DNA from: Amphritea sp.
Lineage (GTDB): Bacteria; Pseudomonadota; Gammaproteobacteria; Pseudomonadales; Balneatricaceae
Length of the DNA: 5,937 nucleotides
Direction of reading: 5' to 3'
Assembly (NCBI GenBank): GCA_018067325.1
Contig: JAGPUU010000454.1
Coordinates: 1-5,937 of the forward strand
The notes beneath the pieces were generated by a model. It was given only the letters and a program-made list of their open reading frames with translations, ran no database searches and was not told the origin of the DNA. Below are positions 1-5,436 of this stretch, one piece after another (within the stretch, counting starts at the first letter, position 1; every line of letters starts with the position of its first letter). The translations under genes and the position numbers were made by a program.

Positions 1-86
1 ATGCCCAATGCATTGCTAATAGAGCCAGCAGTACACACGATTAGGTTTAGATATGTTGAGCAGCAAAATTGCTGTGAATGCTTTTA

Positions 87-140
87 GGTTATGGTTTTTG
101 TGATTTTTGATGTATGTTCAAAAAATCACTTTTTATAACC
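87..140. repeat. Imperfect 54-base inverted repeat
   Basis: Outer arms GGTTAT (87-92) and ATAACC (135-140) pair perfectly. Inner arms GTGATTTTTGA (100-110) and TCAAAAAATCAC (118-129) pair with a single extra A, leaving a 7-base loop. Between the two stems is a T-rich internal loop of 7 and 5 bases. As RNA this could fold into one long bulged hairpin. It has no downstream U-tract on the + strand that would make it a standard terminator. Its function is unknown. Confidence 0.4.
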
Positions 141-215
141 GATGAAAATGATACAAGAGCAGTTGTATTGGGTAATCCAACTAAAGTTGGATTCTCTCAA
201 ATGACGAAGAATTAA
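114..215 (+). other. Possible 33-codon small ORF, doubtful
   Basis: An ATG at 114 opens a frame of 33 codons ending in TAA at 213-215. The peptide begins MFKKSLFITDEND and continues with a RAVVLGNP stretch that has a protein-like mix of residues. There is no Shine-Dalgarno sequence before the ATG, and an in-frame stop sits at 108-110 just upstream. The frame overlaps two inverted repeats (87-140 and 174-193). I do not recognise the peptide. It may be chance or a relic of a longer gene. Confidence 0.15.
174..193. repeat. Perfect 8-bp inverted repeat
   Basis: AATCCAAC (174-181) and GTTGGATT (186-193) are exact reverse complements around a TAAA loop. Neither flank carries a T-run, so it is a weak terminator candidate. 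It could be an operator-like palindrome or chance structure in AT-rich DNA. Confidence 0.4.
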
Positions 216-299
216 TATGGAATGGCACCGTGCTGTTAATTTTTAAGCCGTACTCTGAAAAATTTAAGAAAGAAGTTATTAGGTAAGCTATAAATCATG

Positions 300-471
300 T
301 AAGTGGAACCCCGGAAACGGTCGTTCTTGCACGATCGTTGCAAACGATGGAATCCATAGTCGTATATGGCCGAATCCAAGCCTTGGTATGGTTTTACCTC
401 TATTTGTCGGGCTCCTAGCAACGAGCAAGTGACGCAGTCACGTCTAGCTAGTCGCGAAGCGACGGTCTAAC
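300..471. repeat. Hairpin-rich segment, possible dispersed repeat
   Basis: Five short perfect stem-loops follow one another: ATCGTT/AACGAT (334-348, loop GCA), CCATA/TATGG (354-369), CCAAG/CTTGG (376-386), GTGAC/GTCAC (429-441, loop GCA) and GTCGC/GCGAC (451-463, loop GAA). The first, fourth and fifth have 3-base loops. Base composition rises sharply at the left side of this block. Both strands stay partly open: a 61-codon frame lies on the - strand at 236-421 and a stop-free run on the + strand spans about 287-415. That pattern is common in dispersed non-coding repeats. No transposase, target duplication or terminal inverted repeat can be seen. The identity is unproven from one copy. Confidence 0.35.
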
Positions 472-479
472 CACTGCTA

Positions 480-1310
480 TTAAGGCCCAAAATACCTCCC
501 CGGAGTCTTGCCTAAAGCTTTGCGAAACATCGTGATAAAGGCGCTCTGACTGTTGTAACCAAGATCCTGAGCGATGTTGGCCACCGCATCCCCCTCGGCA
601 ATACGCGTTAATGCTGCGAGCAAACGAGCCTGTTGTCGCCATTGTCCGAAGGTCATACCGGTTTCCTGTCGGAAGTGGCGTGCCAGTGAACGGGCGCTGG
701 TACCAAATTGTTTGCCCCAATCTTCCATTGAACGTTGATCAGCTGGACTTTCCCTTAGCTGTGTCGCGATCTCTTGCAGTAGTTTGCTTGTGGGGTGGGG
801 CAGGTGGAGTGGAACTTCTGGTGTCAATTTTAACTGATCAAGAAATACATCTACTACTCGTCCTTCAACGCCAGTGTCGTCATATAGTGTTTCAAAGTTA
901 GTCATCTCCAGAATCAGCTCTCGTAGCAGTGGCGTGACATGCATAACCTGGCATTGAGAAGGTAAATATTTTGCTGCGTCTGGAGATATGTATACATTGC
1001 CCATCCGTACCGAGTGAATGGTGCGGGCATCATGTTCAATAAAGGCTGGAATCCAGACCGCTCGATGCGGCGGTACAACCCAATAGCCTACATTCTTAGC
1101 CGACACCTGAATTAAGCCATCGGAGATAAACAGCAGCTGCCCCCAGCCGTGACTGTGGAAGGGTGAGTAGAAGCCCGCTGCATGATCCAGATTACGTACA
1201 ACTACTTTGCGTGGCACATGCTCGAGCCGATTAACCGGTTTACCATTTACTGTGAGCCAGTGTTTAGGGATTTCCGGCAGTTCTGTCTGTTTCTCGATAT
1301 AAGTTGTCAT
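480..1310 (-). CDS. AraC-family transcriptional regulator (cupin + AraC HTH)
   Basis: This 276-residue protein has the usual two-part plan of AraC regulators that sense a small molecule. Residues about 45-110 form a cupin-like sensor, with HSHGWGQLL (52-60), PPHRAVWIP (80-88) and IEHDA (91-95) resembling the family's conserved strands. Residues about 175-276 form the DNA-binding domain: the first helix-turn-helix at about 193-217 and the second at about 241-265, including the family signature GYNSQSAFITMFRKALGKTP. The layout resembles the NimR (YeaM) subgroup of E. coli, which also sits divergent to an MFS gene; that is a family-level comparison, not an orthology claim. It is transcribed away from the transporter at 1428-2612 and probably controls it and itself. 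The ATG at 1310 has no clear Shine-Dalgarno sequence, and a -10-like element lies only 7 bases upstream, so the mRNA could be leaderless. The effector is unknown. Confidence 0.9.
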   Translation of the reverse strand: MTTYIEKQTELPEIPKHWLTVNGKPVNRLEHVPRKVVVRNLDHAAGFYSPFHSHGWGQLLFISDGLIQVSAKNVGYWVVPPHRAVWIPAFIEHDARTIHSVRMGNVYISPDAAKYLPSQCQVMHVTPLLRELILEMTNFETLYDDTGVEGRVVDVFLDQLKLTPEVPLHLPHPTSKLLQEIATQLRESPADQRSMEDWGKQFGTSARSLARHFRQETGMTFGQWRQQARLLAALTRIAEGDAVANIAQDLGYNSQSAFITMFRKALGKTPGRYFGP

Positions 1311-1427
1311 GCTTTATTGTATACGCCATATCTTTTGTTTTTTAAAGTAGGCTTAACTTATTAATTGAGTAAACCGGTCAGGTATTACTCTTGTATACAG
1401 CTCTATTCTCATTCTGGAGAAGCCGAA
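1311..1427. promoter_or_regulatory. Divergent control region with paired TTGTATAC sites
   Basis: This 117-bp gap between the AraC gene and the MFS gene carries TTGTATAC twice on the + strand, at 1317-1324 and 1391-1398. The copies start 74 bp apart, about seven turns of B-DNA. The core GTATAC is palindromic, and in each case GTATACA reads towards the nearest gene, so each copy could be part of that gene's -10 element, a regulator site, or both. A poly-T/A tract lies between them at 1333-1346. That these are AraC operators is an inference. Confidence 0.4.
1318..1346 (-). promoter_or_regulatory. Possible sigma70-type promoter of the AraC gene
   Basis: On the - strand TTTAAA (1346-1341) is followed after 17 bases by TATACA (1323-1318); each matches its consensus hexamer at four of six positions. 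Transcription would begin at about 1311, next to the ATG at 1310. That implies a leaderless message or a promoter elsewhere. No equally good -35 element was found for the divergent transporter. Confidence 0.3.
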
Positions 1428-1430
1428 GTG
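1416..1430 (+). promoter_or_regulatory. Shine-Dalgarno that fixes the MFS start
   Basis: GGAG at 1416-1419 lies 8 bases before GTG at 1428-1430. This makes GTG a better start than the in-frame TTG at 1365, which has no Shine-Dalgarno sequence and would add 21 polar residues before the first membrane helix, or the ATG at 1452, which also lacks one. Confidence 0.7.
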
Positions 1431-2612
1431 AATTTTATCCGCCGTCCCGAGATGTTTCTTTTTTTGATGGCCGCCGCGATGCCATTGTCGATGGGTGTCT
1501 GGATGGCGCTGTTGAATAATTTTGCCATTGAACAGGCCGCTTTTACTGGTGTTGAGATCGGTATCTTGCAATCCTTGCGCGAGATTCCTGGCTTTCTATC
1601 ATTTGGCGCGGTGCTGTTGTTAGTCTTACTGCGTGAACAAACACTGGCATTGGTGTCTATGTTGTTGCTGGGTCTTGGAACGGCGATGACCGGTTTTTTC
1701 CCCACCGAGATCGGCTTGTACTGTACAACGGTGTTAATGTCGCTTGGTTTTCACTACTACGAGACCATGAATCAATCTCTGTCTCTGCAGTTATTCAGTA
1801 AGGAGGAGGCGCCACATAGGTTAGGCCAGATGGTGGCAATAGGTTCATTCGCCAGCTTGATGGCTTTTGGACTAGTGTGGTTGGCACTGGATGTTTATGG
1901 ACTAGAGATGCAAACCGTCTATCTTTTAGGTGGCGGTGGGACGGTTGGAATTGCTCTGTTCTGTTGGTTGGCGTTTCCCCGTATGGTGGGAAAGGTTGAA
2001 CAGCACAAGAAACTGATTATCCGCAAGCGCTACTGGCTCTATTATGCGCTGGTATTTATGGGGGGGGCTCGCCGGCAGATCTTCATGGTATTTGCCAGCT
2101 TTTTGATGGTTGAAAAGTTTGGTTTTTCTGCTGGTGAGATCTCGATCATGTTCTTGGTGAATGGTGCGTTGAATATGTTTTTTGCGCCTAAAATTGGCAA
2201 GTTGATCGGCCATTGGGGTGAGCGTAAGACTCTGACAGCGGAGTATATTGGGCTGATTGTAGTGTTTACTGCCTATGCGGTTGTCTCGGACCCCTGGATA
2301 GCAGTAGGACTGTATATTGCAGATCATCTGCTGTTCTCAATGGCGATAGCTCAGAAAACTTACTTACAGAAGATTGCCGATCCTAAAGATCTTGCGTCTA
2401 CGGCCGGAGTATCCTTCACCATCAATCACATTGCTGCCGTGGTGCTGCCCGCGGCCTATGGTTTACTTTGGATCATCTCGCCAGCGGCGGTATTTCTTAC
2501 CGGTGCCGCGATGGGAGGAGTGTCGCTGGTACTCGCACGGATGGTACCTGAAAACCCTGAGCCTGGGATCGAGGTTGTTAGGTTTAAGCGAAAGGCTGTA
2601 GAAGCGCAGTAA
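1428..2612 (+). CDS. MFS transporter, 12 membrane helices
   Basis: Read from the GTG at 1428 this is a 394-residue inner-membrane protein, the usual length for a major facilitator superfamily carrier. Hydrophobic segments recur along the whole chain, about six in each half, with a basic central loop near residues 182-205 (KVEQHKK, then IRKRYW). The segment GKLIGHWGERK in the second half resembles MFS motif A between two helices. The C-terminus is short, basic and cytoplasmic. The substrate cannot be told from sequence; the divergent AraC regulator suggests inducible export or uptake of a small molecule. In the longer reading from TTG at 1365 the protein would have 415 residues. One oddity is a run of eight G at 2060-2067 (codons for Met-Gly-Gly-Ala), where slippage would truncate the protein midway. 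Confidence 0.88.
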   Translation: MNFIRRPEMFLFLMAAAMPLSMGVWMALLNNFAIEQAAFTGVEIGILQSLREIPGFLSFGAVLLLVLLREQTLALVSMLLLGLGTAMTGFFPTEIGLYCTTVLMSLGFHYYETMNQSLSLQLFSKEEAPHRLGQMVAIGSFASLMAFGLVWLALDVYGLEMQTVYLLGGGGTVGIALFCWLAFPRMVGKVEQHKKLIIRKRYWLYYALVFMGGARRQIFMVFASFLMVEKFGFSAGEISIMFLVNGALNMFFAPKIGKLIGHWGERKTLTAEYIGLIVVFTAYAVVSDPWIAVGLYIADHLLFSMAIAQKTYLQKIADPKDLASTAGVSFTINHIAAVVLPAAYGLLWIISPAAVFLTGAAMGGVSLVLARMVPENPEPGIEVVRFKRKAVEAQ

Positions 2613-2683
2613 CCAGGTTGTCACCGCATGACGTATAGAATGTGATCGGCGGGGAAGGGCAGGAAAACGACTATCTGGTTATT
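2608..2683. repeat. Inverted repeat spanning the convergent gene ends
   Basis: AGTAACCAG (2608-2616) can pair with CTGGTTATT (2675-2683), eight Watson-Crick pairs plus one G-T. The arms include the stop codon of the transporter and the last codons of the YHS gene. The 58-base loop and lack of a T-run make it a poor terminator. No better terminator is visible between these convergent genes. Confidence 0.2.
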
Positions 2684-3129
2684 TCTTGCCAAGCTTTGTC
2701 AGCTTGTTGCTTATAACTTTCCCAGTTACCGTTGAGCCAGCGTTGGCGACCATGTTCAGCATAGAATAGATGTAGTTTGTCACCGAAAAACTCCCAGACA
2801 GTACCATCAGTGCGTACAAGACCTTCACCGAGGCTAAGTGCGTTGGAACAATGGCCGTTATACTCCGGTTTATATTGGCTGGGGTCCGCCGCAAATTTAT
2901 CTGCTGAAGTCTGACTGGCAAAACGCCATTTAGCGCCACCCCATACAACGGTGAAAGCTTTCTTACCTATTAATTCGTTGTGACTGCTGCGTACTTCAGC
3001 AGAGTGATATGCCACCGTATCATGGCCCTCAATTGCGATACCACCGAAATAGCTTTTACTGACAGGTTCAGAGGCAAAGCAGATGTTGCTGATAATCAAG
3101 ATCAGCAGTAATAAGGGAGTGTTTTTCAT
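2671..3129 (-). CDS. Exported YHS-domain protein
   Basis: The product has 152 residues. Residues 1-20 look like a Sec signal peptide: a basic start (MKN), a Leu/Ile-rich core and a likely cut after CFA. The sequence SNIC before it does not fit a lipoprotein box. Residues about 28-100 match the YHS family: IEGHDTVAYH (32-42 region), AFTVVWGGAKWRFAS (58-72), ADPSQYKPEYNGHCSNA (81-97), followed by LGEGLVRTDG. This secreted branch is widespread in proteobacteria and usually uncharacterised; other YHS domains are linked to metal handling, which cannot be assumed here. The mature protein has one cysteine (Cys94). The C-terminal part (KLHLFY, RWLNGNWESYKQQAD, AWQ) is typical of this branch. The gene follows the cyclase gene by 93 bp in the same direction and converges on the MFS gene. 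The ATG has only a weak ribosome site. Confidence 0.85.
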   Translation of the reverse strand: MKNTPLLLLILIISNICFASEPVSKSYFGGIAIEGHDTVAYHSAEVRSSHNELIGKKAFTVVWGGAKWRFASQTSADKFAADPSQYKPEYNGHCSNALSLGEGLVRTDGTVWEFFGDKLHLFYAEHGRQRWLNGNWESYKQQADKAWQEITR

Positions 3130-3157
3130 AAGGCTTCAGGCTTGTGGGTATCGTTCC

Positions 3158-3188
3158 AGTATAGATAACAACTGAGAATAGTTCTCAG
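3158..3188 (-). promoter_or_regulatory. Palindrome plus -10 element before the YHS gene
   Basis: CTGAGAA (3172-3178) and TTCTCAG (3182-3188) form a perfect 7-bp inverted repeat with a TAG loop. On the - strand it is followed by TTGTTATC and then TATACT (3163-3158), a five-of-six match to a -10 box, placing a start site near 3151 and a leader of about 22 bases before the ATG at 3129. The palindrome covers the expected -35 zone, as an activator or repressor site would. The same hairpin could instead act as a weak terminator for the cyclase gene, which stops 34 bases upstream. Confidence 0.4.
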
Positions 3189-3222
3189 AAGACGTGGTGA
3201 CTTGAAACGGTTATCTCAATCC

Positions 3223-5259
3223 TCAATATTCTTCAGTAGAGATTTCTGCAAAACAGTAGCTGTTACCACCATCAGATTTAGCTTTATACATCGCTTGATC
3301 GGCTTCATGTAGCAGTGACTCTAATGGTTGTCCTTTAAAATGGATAGCTATGCCGATGCTTATTCCAACGTTAAGGGGTATTCCATTATAAATAATGGGC
3401 TGTTGTATGGTTTCAATGATACGTACGGCTATGACTTTCAGATGTGACTTTTCACCGGGGGCGGGCAGAATCGCAGCGAATTCGTCACCGCCCAGGCGGG
3501 CCAGGGTATCGCTCTCACGCAGAATAAGTTTTAACCGTTGGCTGAACTGTTGTAACACATAATCTCCAGCACCATGGCCGTGATCATCGTTTATAGACTT
3601 GAAACTATCCAGGTCCAGATACATTAGGGCGAGAGAGCCTTTATTTCGTTTAACGCGAGCCCGTTCAAGTTCCAATACTTGGGTGAATAACCTGCGGTTA
3701 CAGAGCCCGGTGAGGGGGTCATGGTGGGCAAGGTGATGAATTTTTTGCTGGGCTTTAATGTTCTTATACTGCACCCGGTAATACATCAGAGTGCCGATGC
3801 CGGTAATCAGGGTGACGATTAAAAAGAATATCCCCAGCGGGGGTGATGCATCACTGAGGTCTGTTTCAATAATTTCAGGTCTTACCAGGGTGACTAGCTT
3901 CCATACAGGCCATGGTTGCTTTGATACTGAGCTGTTAAGGGCTTCGATGGGTTGGCTTGTTTCTACCGTCTCAAAAATAAAGTAACCGTATGGCGACTCT
4001 ACAAATCCCTTTTCATTTGAACTGATCGTTTCCCATACACCAGGATAGAACTTATCCATGGTGCGGTCTTTGTATTGGGGATACATAAAGGCCCAGGCTG
4101 CATCTTTCTCTCGACCTGAAATCCAGTAACCATCCTCATTGAGCAGCATCATTTCGCCGATTGAAGTGGTAGCGGACAGTTTCAGTTGCTTTATCAACTC
4201 TGAAGCATTGAGGTTGATAATTACGATACCCTGCTTAACTCCCTGAGGGTCAGTGACGGGGGCCGCGGTTCGAACAATTGGCTTAAAGGGTAGCTCTATG
4301 CGTCCTCTCTCAATATTCAAGTCCATGGGGGAGATATAGATTTCGTCAGGATTTAATTTGAATGAGTCAGTGAAGTAATAACGATCGGACTTATCCTGAA
4401 GTTTGTCATCACTGACAACTAGTTGACCCTGGTAATCCTGGTTGATCCTGAGCGTCTCTATCCCTTGACGATCGATAAAACGGATCTGTTCATAGGATGG
4501 TTTTATTTTGGATAGATTTAGATAATCAGCAGTAAGCTCAGATAAAGCACCAGGCTCATTGATTAGTAGGTTTTGCAGGTTGACCTGGCGGGCGAGCATT
4601 AAGGTATCCAGAGCTGTGTTATAGACCTTATGCGTCAGGTTTTCTCTGATTAGATATAGCTGTTGTTGCTCCTGATCTATCAGTTGAGAGGTGTGGGTGT
4701 GTTTTTGTTGCTGAGTAATGTTGATTAGAAATAACAGAAACAAACTCAGGCAGAAAAGGTAGGAAACAAGCAGAAAACCTCTTAAAGCAAATTTCTGTGC
4801 TTTAGGAGAAGGTTCATGATGAGTGACGGTACTATCTGCGGCCAGATAATAGTGAATAATCATTACCGTCATGGTGGCGAACAGAACACCATCTAAGATC
4901 ATAATGAGCAGGTCGCTAGTCGAAACTATTATCAAAGGGAAGATCAACATCAATAACGTTTCGGCACCAAACGCAAACAGCCCCGTTTGCAGCAGCATGG
5001 ATTCTGGCCGTAGATGTGATCGGGGCCTTAGTTTGCCTTTGCGTAACAGATAGCGAGTGATTAATACTGCGACAGTGGCAACACTACCGGCGTCAATAAA
5101 GATTTCCAGCCAGAAATAGCTTTTGCTGATATGCAGGGATTGTACAAAGCTCATCGCCAGAACTTCGGCTGCCACCAGGACAGCAAAAAGAAACACGCGG
5201 GCTAACATAGTAATATTGTCCCGAGCCGCTCTATAAACTGAGTGCTGAGCACTCGGCAT
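3223..5259 (-). CDS. Membrane diguanylate cyclase, 5TM + double-Cache-like sensor + GGDEF
   Basis: This 678-residue inner-membrane enzyme should make cyclic di-GMP from two GTP. Helices lie at about 18-40, 51-71, 92-112, 117-140 and 159-181. A large periplasmic region (about 182-473) follows, then a sixth helix (474-494), a short linker and the GGDEF domain (about 505-675). Arg/Lys-rich loops after helices 2 and 4 fit an N-inside topology that places the sensor outside. The sensor carries YEQIRFIDRQGIETLRIN (256-273), RYYF (293-296) and IYISPMDLNIERGRIELP (307-324), typical of dCACHE domains fused to GGDEF. Catalytic features are intact: DPLTG (514-518), YLDLDSFKSIND, GGDEF (590-594), and RESD (581-584) five residues before it, the canonical inhibitory I-site. 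No EAL domain is present. The ligand is unknown. The ATG at 5259 lacks a Shine-Dalgarno sequence and is followed by a strong hairpin; Met18 at 5208 is an alternative start. Confidence 0.93.
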   Translation of the reverse strand: MPSAQHSVYRAARDNITMLARVFLFAVLVAAEVLAMSFVQSLHISKSYFWLEIFIDAGSVATVAVLITRYLLRKGKLRPRSHLRPESMLLQTGLFAFGAETLLMLIFPLIIVSTSDLLIMILDGVLFATMTVMIIHYYLAADSTVTHHEPSPKAQKFALRGFLLVSYLFCLSLFLLFLINITQQQKHTHTSQLIDQEQQQLYLIRENLTHKVYNTALDTLMLARQVNLQNLLINEPGALSELTADYLNLSKIKPSYEQIRFIDRQGIETLRINQDYQGQLVVSDDKLQDKSDRYYFTDSFKLNPDEIYISPMDLNIERGRIELPFKPIVRTAAPVTDPQGVKQGIVIINLNASELIKQLKLSATTSIGEMMLLNEDGYWISGREKDAAWAFMYPQYKDRTMDKFYPGVWETISSNEKGFVESPYGYFIFETVETSQPIEALNSSVSKQPWPVWKLVTLVRPEIIETDLSDASPPLGIFFLIVTLITGIGTLMYYRVQYKNIKAQQKIHHLAHHDPLTGLCNRRLFTQVLELERARVKRNKGSLALMYLDLDSFKSINDDHGHGAGDYVLQQFSQRLKLILRESDTLARLGGDEFAAILPAPGEKSHLKVIAVRIIETIQQPIIYNGIPLNVGISIGIAIHFKGQPLESLLHEADQAMYKAKSDGGNSYCFAEISTEEY
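5238..5256. repeat. Hairpin at the first codons of the cyclase gene
   Basis: CTGAGTGC (5238-5245) pairs with GCACTCGG (5249-5256) around a TGA loop, giving seven Watson-Crick pairs and one G-T. In the mRNA the hairpin begins right after the annotated ATG (5259-5257) and covers codons 2 to about 8. It could limit ribosome loading, be an operator, or hint that the true start is Met18. Confidence 0.45.
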
Positions 5260-5312
5260 GGCGGGGGAAACGCATCTGTAAAATCAAAAATCTGTTTCAC
5301 GTTAGGGACTTA

Positions 5313-5354
5313 GCTCTGTGTTTTAGCTAGTAGTGATTCCCATACTAACAGAGC
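5313..5354. repeat. Inverted repeat in the cyclase upstream region
   Basis: GCTCTGT (5313-5319) pairs with ACAGAGC (5348-5354). Inside it TAGTA (5328-5332) pairs with TACTA (5343-5347), giving 12 continuous bases on the right arm against two blocks on the left arm. It sits in the 5260-5397 gap between the cyclase start and the phoX terminator. No confident promoter was found in this gap, and it does not resemble the GEMM c-di-GMP riboswitch. Confidence 0.3.
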
Positions 5355-5397
5355 AGTGTAGATGAAAATACTTGCAAAGATGGCAAATTGGGGACAC

Positions 5398-5424
5398 AAA
5401 AAAGCCCCAAAAAGGGGCTTTTCT
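5398..5424 (-). terminator. Rho-independent terminator of phoX
   Basis: AAAAGCCCC and GGGGCTTTT (5400-5422) form a perfect 9-bp stem with an A5/T5 loop. On the - strand it is followed by a T-run (six T, 5403-5398). It lies just after the phoX stop at 5437. Its symmetry means it could also stop transcription from the left, but no gene reads rightward into it. Confidence 0.92.
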
Positions 5425-5436
5425 TTCATTGCCTAT

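Larger units (their letters stand above)
1..299. other. AT-rich gene-poor left edge
   Basis: This stretch is about 33% G+C (100 of 300 bases by hand count), against about 51% in the next 180 bases. All frames are broken by stops. The longest start-to-stop frame I found here is 33 codons (114-215, listed separately), and a 28-codon frame from the first base ends at 87. It holds several inverted repeats: a perfect 10-base palindrome CAATGCATTG at 6-15, CAGCAA/TTGCTG at 61-74, and two larger ones listed separately. No tRNA, terminator or recognised mobile element is visible. It could be an intergenic region, a decayed gene or the edge of acquired DNA. Confidence 0.5.

Noticed and set aside
236..421. 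61-codon open frame on the - strand
   Set aside because: It spans the composition break and three of the hairpins, starts without a Shine-Dalgarno sequence and matches no family I recognise; the opposite strand is also open across part of it. More likely a chance frame in a repeat.
429..463. Paired hairpins as a terminator for the AraC gene
   Set aside because: On the - strand the stems are only 5 bp and no T-run follows either one, so they do not meet the criteria for an intrinsic terminator.
465..471. GTCTAAC resembling an integron attC core site (RYYYAAC)
   Set aside because: No matching GTTRRRY partner with L boxes at the expected spacing was found, and no integrase or cassette pattern is present. 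A 7-base degenerate match is expected by chance.
611..901. 96-codon open frame on the + strand inside the AraC gene
   Set aside because: Antisense to a clear AraC-family gene with no ribosome site or recognisable domain; a shadow frame.
1926..2327. 133-codon open frame on the - strand inside the MFS gene
   Set aside because: Antisense to a well-supported membrane transporter and without family features; a shadow frame.
5260..5397. c-di-GMP riboswitch upstream of the cyclase gene
   Set aside because: The conserved GEMM blocks are absent; only a simple inverted repeat (5313-5354) is present.
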